Below, piece after piece: positions 55,661 to 64,000 of a stretch of 64,000 bases of DNA. The stretch's first letter is position 1. Every line of letters starts with the position of its first letter. The notes under the pieces are model-generated. The model saw only the letters and a list, made by a program, of their open reading frames with translations. It was not told the origin of the DNA and did no database searches. Source of the stretch: Pleurodeles waltl (taxonomy: Eukaryota; Chordata; Amphibia; Caudata; Salamandridae); assembly GCF_031143425.1 (NCBI RefSeq), contig NC_090445.1, positions 1,192,106,691-1,192,170,690 on the forward strand, given 5' to 3'. Position numbers and translations under genes: made by a program.

Positions 55661-58600
55661 ATCAATGGCTAAAAGCTGTTACCTGGTGTAAGTTATCCTA
55701 CCTTCAGGGCAGTCAGCAGATTCACTGAGGCAGCTGGCAGCATGGCTGGTGCCGTGTGCAAATGGTAACTGGACGGGCAGAGTTGGGCTTGCCTTTGGCG
55801 TACCTTCGGTTTCAATTGCTAATGATTATCAAAGATCTCTCAGTGACATATGAAACATTCAGTGATAGGGCACTGCTTTTTATCTTGTCTGCCTGAATGG
55901 AGAAGGATGATACCTAGGCCTACCTCATTTCTATCAGGGGCATAGCTTCAAGGGCGTGTATGGGGTGACATCCCTCGAATAAATGCATCCTTGGCTTGGT
56001 ATTTGGGTCTGGTGGCCCTGAGTCAGCTCTGCTATTTCTGTGACATTTTATCACTTTGTGAGCCAAGAATGAAAGACAAAACAGTGACTTTTGATGTAAA
56101 AAGACAGAGAGAAACAGAGACACCCATCTGGTTGCACTTTTGAATAGCTGTGTTCAGGATGTGCATTGCACAACCACCACTTATGTTGGATTCAATAGAC
56201 TATAATGCTGCTCAATGGATTGTTTACCTAAGTACTGACTCGCCACTTGATTCAAACAAATATAATCTGATGTACTAAGGTGAAACATTTCCGCATGTTA
56301 AAGAAAGACACTTTTTTGAATTTTAAAGATACTTTATCATATGTTTATATTAGGTTTGTTGCACGATCTGCATGCCAAACTTTCTCAAGGCTCGGCACAT
56401 GCATGGACTCTTAGATCCAAGCTAGACCAAGGGATCCGCTCTGGCTCAGTTCACCCTATTAATTAAATGCTTGCACACCTTCCTCTATTTGCGACTTGGG
56501 CTTAGTACATAGAGCCGGCAATCATTTGGTGAAATGATTTGTAAAAAGAAAGGACTTGAAATATGGTGCCCATAAAACCATTAAAGCTTCTTGTAGCAGA
56601 GACAAAGAAGCATGCATGCAGTGAAAATACATTTGAAATAAGTGATCCCATCACAAGGACTCAAGGCCATTCTGTTTTAGATGACCAAAGTCATGAGCTT
56701 CCAGAAAGAACTACCAGACAGAGGAAGGATGTCCAAGGGTGTAGCGTTAGCGGTTTTATTTGGAGAATGACACCTCTCAAATGCATTATTGTTTTGGTAT
56801 TTGGATTTTGGGGCCCTGAGCCTGGTCTACTATGTGTGTGTCAGTTTTTTCCACAGTGCTCATTACACTAAGAAGTTTTAACGTGTTTATTCTTTGAATT
56901 AGGATCTTCAATATATATAGTGACTATTTTACCAAAAAAGTAATAAATCCGCACGAAATGCACAAAAGATGATGAGATGAATGCTTGCAAAACAGTAGCA
57001 ATCGCTTGGGGTAGCATTCCCCCTCATTGTTTTTCGTCCACTGTGCCCCCTAATGCAAATCAGTACTGACTACTCATGCAAGCAATCCCATCCTGAACAA
57101 TGGTCATCTCACCCCTCCACCCTGCAACCTACAGCTTTTTTAGTTGGGGAATTTCGACATTTACAGTCCACTGAAGCTCAGTGACTAAGCTACGCCCCTG
57201 GGGAATATATTTATTTTAACTATTTATTACTCATTTATAAATAATGCACTGGTTACCTGAGGAATTAGGGTTCTTAACTGAATAAACATGTGATACAATG
57301 TCATACAAAACATACAATGTCTTAAACGCAGACATGTCACAGAAAGGGAGAGAAAACATATAGTTTAACCGATAGAAACACAAAAGAGTGAGGTGAGCAG
57401 TGGGGTGCATCAGGCTGGCAGGGTTTTGGAGTTGTGAAGTGAGAAATTCGGTTAGAACTATTTTGGGACCAGATTACAGTCATTCAGGTGAATAACAAAG
57501 AAATTTCTGAATGTTAAAGGTGGGTGTGCAGTTCATATCTCAAACGGTAAAACATTCCAAAGGGATAAAATGGAGAAAGTTGGGTTGAGCGCTGTGGGGG
57601 TTTTAAAATGAGGTGTTTGTAAGCTATATTATGGTTTTTCTCCTGAAGTCTAGTAGCCCTTGACAGATTATGAAAAGAACAACAAATCTGTCCATTAGAA
57701 GCTTCCCAATATAGTGGCATACCAGGGGTCAATCCTGCCCCCTACATTGCTCAGTCTTTATACGGAGCTGCAGAGGAATATTGTGTGGGCATTGGTGGTC
57801 TCTATCAGTCACCCCATGCATAATAATAAGTGATGGCTTAAAGTGTTGCAAGACAGATGTCTACAGCTTGTGAAGTTCCATCAGTGGGATTAATTGTAGT
57901 ATTATACTTCTCTTCTCCTCTTGTTACTTATTTGTTTGTAGCAATTTCTCTTCTGGCTATTATGTCCACATTGGCTTCTTAGATGAAGCCATGGTGCATT
58001 TTCTTAAATTCATTTTTATTCTTTAAAGAGCAGCTTAAAAAATGGTAAAACAAGAACCTTCATTACATATTGTAAATTAGGTCCTAAGTAAATTACCAGT
58101 AGTAATCACCTGTGTCGGGCAGTATGCGTTCCAAGTCATAGTTTCCACTCTGAGCACATAATGCCAGTCACCAACTGCTGAAATTAAAACTCATTTGTAT
58201 AATCTTATGCCTAATTTAAATAAGTCATAAACACCCACCCAGTCATAGGCACTGACATTCTCTTAGGGGTTACAATGCTAGGTGTTGGTATGGCGTGGAG
58301 AGTTACACCCACATTTATGGTGATCCAAATGGCAGCTACATGTCAAGCAATACCTGAGGTTGGAACAAGACAGGCTGGTGTGTTGATAGGTTCCTGTGGA
58401 CCACATGCACCCCAATAAAGAGGTCTAATAGACCCACTACTGGGGAGAACTACACAACCTGCATATTTTGGGCAATGTCTCACTCACTTGGCATTACACT
58501 GGTGTACTGAACATAATATATTTAGACATAACTATTTTCTGGTAATTTGTTTTTGCACGCTAAGTCAGAGAGGGGTGGCTTTATATTATCTCAAAATCAA

Positions 58601-58844
58601 TCTGGAAAGTACTGCCATTTAGAAAAAAGTTCTGCACCCCCAGACATGTGGCAAAAGTTTGGTAACTGGGCAATTTAGGATTAAAGGTCAAGTAGAACAT
58701 AGCAGCATCCAAGCTATCCCCAGAGTTTCTCAAACAAAGGCTCAGTTTCAAAGGGCAATGAAAAAGCATCAACATTTAATACAGATAAAGATAACTACTA
58801 AATCTCTTATCGTTAATTAAAATGTAAGAGTAAAAATGCATAAC
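55661..58844. other. Unclassified repeats, no gene seen
   Basis: Two related segments, ATGCATCC...GGTATTTGGGTCTGGTGGCCCTGAG (about 55982-56022) and ATGCATTATTG...GGTATTTGGATTTTGGGGCCCTGAG (about 56780-56822), are diverged copies of one repeat in the same orientation. The stretch at 57360-57740 looks like another interspersed repeat. No coding region or RNA identified. Confidence 0.4.
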
Positions 58845-58847
58845 TAA

Positions 58848-58972
58848 GGGCCTGATTTAGAGTTTGGCAGAGGCTATTATGGGATCTTATTATGGGACCG
58901 TAATATGGCGTTCCGGATATCAGTCACATTCGTGATGGAGTAACTCCCTCCGCCAAACTCTAAATTAGGCCT
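58848..58972. mobile_element. Small Harbinger-type MITE, TSD TAA
   Basis: The left end GGGCCTGATTTAGAGTTTGG and right end CCAAACTCTAAATTAGGCCT are inverted copies. TAA flanks both sides (58845-58847 and 58973-58975). Length 125 bp; non-coding. Near-palindromic inner part (ATGGGATCTTATTATGGGAC region). Confidence 0.8.
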
Positions 58973-59072
58973 TAAATGACTTAACCAGTTACACTGTAAT
59001 AAAAAGGGTGTACTACATAACTGTTGTGCTGAAGTGTGAGATAATCATATGACAAATTTATATTTAACTCAC

Positions 59073-59217
59073 CGGGTGCATCAAAATAAATGGTGTACTC
59101 ATTTTCCAGGGTTCCTTGTACTGTACGTGATGGATGATTAGCCAGAATAAATTCTACTTCAATATTTACAGGGCTCGCAAACTTACATTTAGTAATAATA
59201 AAAACTCTTGTCTCCGC
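59073..59217 (-). CDS. Candidate host-gene exon, 145 bp, product not recognised
   Basis: On the minus strand an open exon is framed by textbook splice sites. The acceptor is TCTTTTTCATTTCAG before GCGGAG (59217), and the donor GTGAGT directly follows CACCCG (59073). The exon has 145 bases, starts in phase 0 and ends in phase 1. It encodes AETRVFIITKCKFASPVNIE and VEFILANHPSRTVQGTLENE, then YTIYFDAP. The alternating hydrophobic pattern suggests a beta-sandwich or similar extracellular fold. It does not look like any transposon protein I know. I cannot name the gene. If real, the window lies in introns of a minus-strand gene. A chance open frame with both sites is possible but less likely. Confidence 0.5.
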
Positions 59218-59439
59218 CTGAAATGAAAAAGAGATTAGAATTCCAAACATGTACTATAATAATTTGTTTGCTGTTATTGTAATTCTTGTAAAAAGAAAAC
59301 TTTAACATTAGCAATATTTCCATTTAATTAGATACTATACATGAAAACAGGGGAGCCAATATTTTTATTCTGTTTCGCACAAGTCTCTGCGATGTCCCAA
59401 GTGTATTTCATATTACTAAATTCACTGAGAATAGTTGAT

Positions 59440-59560
59440 ACCTGCTAGTTAGGTAGACATAGTAGGTTAGATCTGTTAGGTTACATTTACTAGGTTAGGT
59501 ATATATATTTAGAGAAGTATTGTGGGCTATATTTAATATTTTCAATTCATTAGCAATGTG
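59440..59560. repeat. Cryptic TAGTAGGTTAG-like simple repeat (first tract)
   Basis: GTTAGGTAGACATAGTAGGTT-like words recur here and again near 59760-59975 (TAGGTTAGATCTAGTAG, GATAGGGTAGG). The period is irregular, about 10-20 bases. Non-coding. Confidence 0.45.
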
Positions 59561-59580
59561 GTACCAGGGTACTGTTATCA

Positions 59581-59740
59581 GAATACTGTTTGACATAAAC
59601 ATCATGTCCTAAGTATTGTGTGAAAAAATATAGTCCAATGGAATTAATTATAGGAAATGTATCTGTAATGCAACAGTTTTTTGTTAATGATATTTAGGAC
59701 ACAATATTTATTTCACACAATATTTTAATATACAATATTC
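59581..59740. mobile_element. Small AT-rich foldback MITE (copy 2)
   Basis: The left arm GAATACTGTTTGACATAAAC, then ATGTCCTAAGTATT, is mirrored by the right arm GATATTTAGGACACAATATT, then TATTTCACACAATATTTT. Same plan and motif (TGTCCTAAATATT) as the foldback at 47736-47883. Confidence 0.5.
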
Positions 59741-59975
59741 TCACACACAACCAATAGAAGGCAGGTAGGTTAAGCATTGTATTTATGTATGGTTGGTGTG
59801 GTAGCCTAGGAAAGATAGTTTAGGAGTGGTAGGTTAGATCTAGTAGTTATGATAGGGTAGGTGTGGTTGGTTAGTTATGATAGGATAGACACACTAGGTT
59901 AAGCATAGTAGCAAGTAGCACAGATATAGGAATTAGATGAGTACGGTATATTCCGTACGTTAGGTATAGTAGGTT

Positions 59976-60468
59976 ATTATAGAAGTCAATTATTTTTGTT
60001 TATATATGAATGCTTTTCATTTGTTTAATGTATATTGTTTATGATTGGTGTTCATAATTAACATCATGAAATATGAAATGTCCAGCCAGGTAAAAGTAGA
60101 GAAAGAACGGTTAAATAATAACATATTGTGTATTTGCCAACTTCATGAACAGACTGTACTATTTAAGCTGTACCCTTCAAGAAGAGTGCCATGAAAAGGA
60201 GTTAGAAAGCAAAGTTTTCATTGTAGGTGGTGAACATAAAAGGTGTACACAGAAAGATACTGCATAGTAGTTAGTTTTGAAAAAGGGCCAGTATTTTATT
60301 GCATCCATTAGAAAGATTGCATATTCATATTGTATTACTTTATGAACAAAAAGCTCAAAATTGATCTGACTCTGGATAATATTTCTAAACTCTTGAGCTC
60401 AATGCACATTTTCTTCTGTTGGTCTGAGGGGTAAGATGATATTTTTTCCAGTAGTTTAGCAATCACAG
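59976..60468. other. Unclassified spacer
   Basis: AT-rich, no recognised feature. Confidence 0.35.
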
Positions 60469-61146
60469 TGTAATCTGCCGGCCACACATTAAGTCTCGGA
60501 GACCAAATTGAAGTTAAAAGTTTATTGCAGTCTCAAAGCCAAACTTATATAAATGAGTCTCAAAACCATAGCATAAATGTAATGGAATTAAAATGATAAA
60601 CTACTTTAAACTTAATCAACATATAGAAAACCAATATTTCAACAACATTGATACAAAGCAGAAGAAAAGTGTATTATGGTTTGGATTAAATCTTCCTGCC
60701 GAACCATTTGATATGAATAGCTAATTATCCTAACATCTAATGAGTTCAGAGAAAGGCGTCAGCACAACAGAACTTCAATAGAAGATTCTGTCAAGCAAGG
60801 TGTACGCAGCATAAAGCCGCTAAGTCTTTGGAAATAGAGGTCTGTATCTCAGAGGGGTCTGCTCTGTTCAAAGGGAAAAGAGAATCTGTGCATATGCTAA
60901 CTATACCACTCTTAAATGAAAATCTTTCCAAGGGATGACATCACAGAAGGAAATTTCCACTAAACAACTTGATCAACTGCCTAATTGGCAACTAATCTTT
61001 GAAGCATCCTTTGGTTCACTCCCGTGATCAGGAACTCAGAGTGGTGTTCAATTGCTATCTCCATGTTGCTCCTCTTCGACCTTGGTAACATGTTGTCTCA
61101 GTCCCCCTTATCTTTTCTGCACAACAGAATCCTTGTTAGTCTCACA
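60469..61146 (-). mobile_element. Candidate LTR, 678 bp, minus strand
   Basis: Read on the minus strand, the segment starts TGTGAGACTAACAAGG and ends GGCCGGCAGATTACA. An AATAAA (in GACTGCAATAAACTTTTAAC) lies about 60 bases before the end, as in an LTR R region. No 5-bp duplication was found at these exact edges and no internal coding region adjoins, so the boundaries are provisional. Confidence 0.5.
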
Positions 61147-63179
61147 CTCATGCCAGTGCACCTCCCGCTTAAAGAAACATGAATACAGCAAACTTTTGTG
61201 TTGAAGATTAAGCACCAGAAAATGTGAGCTTTCACTCGGGCCAATCTAACGTTTTATATAGATTTTACTTTTATTTAAATAATTTTAAACACATTTCTCT
61301 CAGCGAATTTAAAATGATTATAGAAATAACAATCTCTAAAATACTTTAACATGAATATATTTGCAACTGATGAATAAATGCAGGTTACATGCAGGATTAT
61401 TATCATCCGTGCACATTACTTGTATGGATTCCGGTGCATCACGTTATGGGGGAATCCATTTTCAACACATTTACATAAGGAAATGACCACTCCCCTATTT
61501 CACATGGCATGAGGCATAATGGCACAGCCAAGTTATACTCTTTCAAAATCAAACAAGTTATTATGGTAGCAAGGAAAAACAATTGAACATACAATGTTTG
61601 CTTATGAAAGGGTAAGGCACACAAACAGCAAGCACTTTCTCAGCAAAAACCAAACACCAACAGTTAAAAAGTCACCATGTGAGCAAAGCAGATAGATTGA
61701 GGAATGCACATGGCCGATACTGACGATGTAATGTTTCCTCTGCAATTTAACAAAAAAGGCTATTTGATATCCAAATTAATGGAATTTCAAATGGGACAAC
61801 GTGACCATCCATCAAAAATGCCATTGTCTTGATATTAACCCATGCAAACAACAACAAATCATTAAAACACATAAAAGTCAATGACTAAAATGACTGTACT
61901 TCTTCTTATTGTATGTTTGTGCAGAATTTATGACATGAGGCGAATCAGTCAGCTACACCTGTCTGTAGCGAAAATGAAACAAGGTGATGACATGCCTTCA
62001 GAATGTAGGTATATAATACACAAATGCTGCAAAACCCCACTGATAAGCACGTCTACCCCAAAAATACTTTTGCAACAAAATTCTACTACTAAAATTATTC
62101 GTGTAGATAAATCTTTCGCACAAGTGCAGTTGATAGAGGCTGTTAAACTCAGCAAACATTGCAAACTGTGTATTGTGTGAGTTGTGCAAACATCACACCG
62201 TTTCAAAAATGAAGTTGGAAAGTTCAGCCATCCCTACTTTATGGTGGACAATGGGTCCAAAGTACATTTTGCGATTACAAAACTGATATGCAAAAATATA
62301 ATTTGTGACTGCAAAGTGACATTTCAGTATTCACTAAACACCGTTTGTGATTTGGGAAAGGCTTTCAGAATTGCAAAAGATGCTTTGGGACTCATTCCGA
62401 ATCGCAATTTGGAAGCAACATGAAAATGGCATCCCTTCCTAATTAAGATTTTGTATGAGATGTATCAACAATTATTGAAATGATATTGACTACTGAAAGG
62501 AGATAATGGATTTGCTAAGGGGAAGCTGTTCCCAATGAATAGCTTCCACTTGTGTGTGGAGATGCCTCAGATGCAGCAAGAGGACCACTTTAAGCTACCC
62601 CAAGTGTCTTTGTAATGTTTAATTGGAAACTTTTTTCAGTGCGGCGCTAGTTGCATGCAGGAATACAGGCTGCTTTTAAACAAAAACGTTTCACATTTTG
62701 GAATGCAAACACAGCAACGGTGGTCTACTGCTCTTTGTAGGCCGCCATCCGTGTATTCGTCCTTATGTTCGTTCACCTGTGTTAGTAGCCAACAACAGGG
62801 GGTCGCAAACAACGACCTTTCTAATTAATATTTATTGGGTAGGTCGTTCTCAAACTCCCTACAACTGGAGATTTTGCAATTTATTGGTACATAAGTCACA
62901 TCGTAAAATCTCAGACACAATTTGCAAATAACTTTTGGAACCTCTCTCTTTAACATTGGGTCCCTATTTTCACAAAGGCCCTGTGGAAGACAGGTGGTGA
63001 TGCCTTTGATGAGTTCGGAATTAGCTTTAATTTTGGCCTGTGATCAACTTTAGGGATACGAAAGCTAAAAATGTTACATCGCTCGGCTAGACAATAAGCT
63101 CACACATCCCTGCATTGTAATGCATTGCTCAGGGAACACTTTTCCTATTTCACAGAATGCTTTTCTGTGAACAAACGCA
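61147..63179. other. Unclassified DNA, no gene seen
   Basis: No recognised domain or RNA. A 99-codon plus-strand frame at 61881-62180 is not supported by any motif. Between about 62250 and 62940, GCGATTACAAA and TTGCAATTTATTGG-type words hint at an old foldback element, but its ends are not clear. Confidence 0.35.
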
Positions 63180-63318
63180 GGGCCCGATTCACAAAGAGCC
63201 TCTGCACCCCTGCTGTGGACTCTGCAGTTGTTGCGAAGTCTTTGCACTGATGGTGGAAACTTTGCAACGTCTTTGGAGCCTCCTCCACTAATGCGGAGGC
63301 CCTTTGTAAATCAGAGTT
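63180..63318. mobile_element. Probable MITE with GATTCACAAAG-type TIRs
   Basis: The left end GGGCCCGATTCACAAAGAGC followed by CTCTGCA is mirrored by the right end GCGGAGGCCCTTTGTAAATC. About 140 bp, non-coding. No clear duplication at the edges. Confidence 0.55.
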
Positions 63319-64000
63319 CTGCATGAGGACCAAAGAGCTGCGCTTATGTTGTTTATTGCTGCACTTTGGTTTGTATTGAAATGAGGAGTCAGATACGGCA
63401 AAGTTAACAGTTAGATGGCAGTGCCACAGAAATTGTGTGATTGCAGTGTGGCCTAGCTCCGAAGCGTTGTGCGGGGGGTGAAACCAGGCCTGGAATGGAG
63501 TAGAATGCTGTGGTTAATGGCTCGGCTCCACCTCAGCGAATACAGTTTTCACCAACAAACCACCATGTCAGTTTTAGTCCTGGATAAGCCCAAATTGACA
63601 CTCTCGAGGTGCTGGACCGGGGCAACCTGCCACAGCTACCCTGAGAGCGATGTCACCAGAGGTGCTGGCACAACAGGGGACGACTACGACCCGCTGATAA
63701 CAGGCTGCCATCTTGGGCACCTTCCCTGCAGCTCCCACTTGGCCTGGGCCCACCACACAGCAGCAACCTGCACTGTGCTAACTTGCTACAGCAGCCCTCA
63801 AAGAGAGGGCCCCTGACAGTGAACTACCATGGACCTGTGACCGTTTTGCCCACCATCTTACCTGCTTGCCTTGAGGCTTTCCGAGGGCCTGGTCGCACCG
63901 TGCAGAGATGGTCCTAACCGCTCTCAGCCCAGGAAAGGTCCCAGCCCCCAGCAAGGGAACCAAAGACCCCGGGTGGGCCTCCTTGGAGATCGTGGGGTGG
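63319..64000. other. GC-rich sequence at the window end, no gene assigned
   Basis: GC content rises from about 63440 to the end. Open frames exist on both strands (63469-63816 and 63963-63778) but without recognisable domains. It could be the 5' untranslated region of a retroelement that continues past the window; I cannot support that further. Confidence 0.35.

Noticed and set aside
61881..62180. 99-codon plus-strand open frame
   Set aside because: No domain, no splice or promoter context, and similar-length frames exist on the other strand.
62250..62940. Possible old foldback related to the TCGCAAAT-type MITE at 27106
   Set aside because: Only short words match. Ends are direct instead of inverted (ATGGGTCC / TTGGGTCC), so no element can be defined.

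Overview
This is non-coding, repeat-dense DNA from a large vertebrate genome. The repeat types (Harbinger elements with Myb/SANT genes, a ~380-bp array, hammerhead-ribozyme repeats with a period near 325 bp, very long LTRs) look like those of a salamander, most likely a newt such as Pleurodeles. That species call is recognition from memory, not a search. I see no bacterial operon, CRISPR array, rRNA or convincing tRNA. One short stretch, 59073-59217 on the minus strand, looks like a genuine spliced host exon, so part of the window may be intron of a minus-strand gene.

Layout. 1-3010: two tandem arrays (a GC-rich ~150-190-bp repeat, then a ~380-bp repeat). 3.0-5.7 kb: unclassified, with a (TA)n tract and a decayed hammerhead-like motif. 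5.7-7.3 kb: a hAT transposase pseudogene (minus). 7.4-8.1 kb: a 310-bp tandem repeat. 8.2-9.6 kb: an L1-type LINE fragment. 11.36-12.0 kb: a foldback MITE with a perfect hairpin. 13.9-15.1 kb: a candidate LTR. 16.1-41.05 kb: a composite transposon. 42.8-44.35 kb: an intact Tc1-type DD37E transposon inside a (TA)n tract. 45.86-46.04 kb: a palindromic MITE. 49-51.2 kb: a solo LTR inside what may be an L1 relic. 53.1-55.7 kb: a hammerhead repeat next to a minus-strand L2/CR1-like LINE. 58.8-64 kb: small MITEs, the candidate exon, a candidate LTR, unclassified DNA.

The main result is the 16138-41054 region. Two inverted copies of a ~300-bp sequence (16138-16439 and 40754-41054) bracket pieces of one degraded minus-strand gene: N-terminus at 40678-39897, middle at 28134-24380, C-terminus at 16875-16735. 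The gene is split by later insertions. A Harbinger element (28138-39893, TSD TAA) separates N-terminus from middle and is itself split by a 2.9-kb solo LTR (31706-34608, TSD GCCTG). A foldback MITE (27106-27802, TSD TAG) sits in the middle part. A second Harbinger element ending at 24376 separates middle from C-terminus. Joining the flanks at the LTR and at the MITE restores an open frame in each case. The bracketing repeats are therefore best read as the terminal inverted repeats of an old, large DNA transposon whose transposase I cannot assign securely to a named superfamily.

Two repeats with a ~325-330-bp period (16876-17262 and 53130-53490) each hold a complete hammerhead ribozyme on the minus strand. 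Their stem II differs by a compensatory base-pair change, and both copies carry an octamer ATGCAAAT. This is the architecture known from newt satellite 2.
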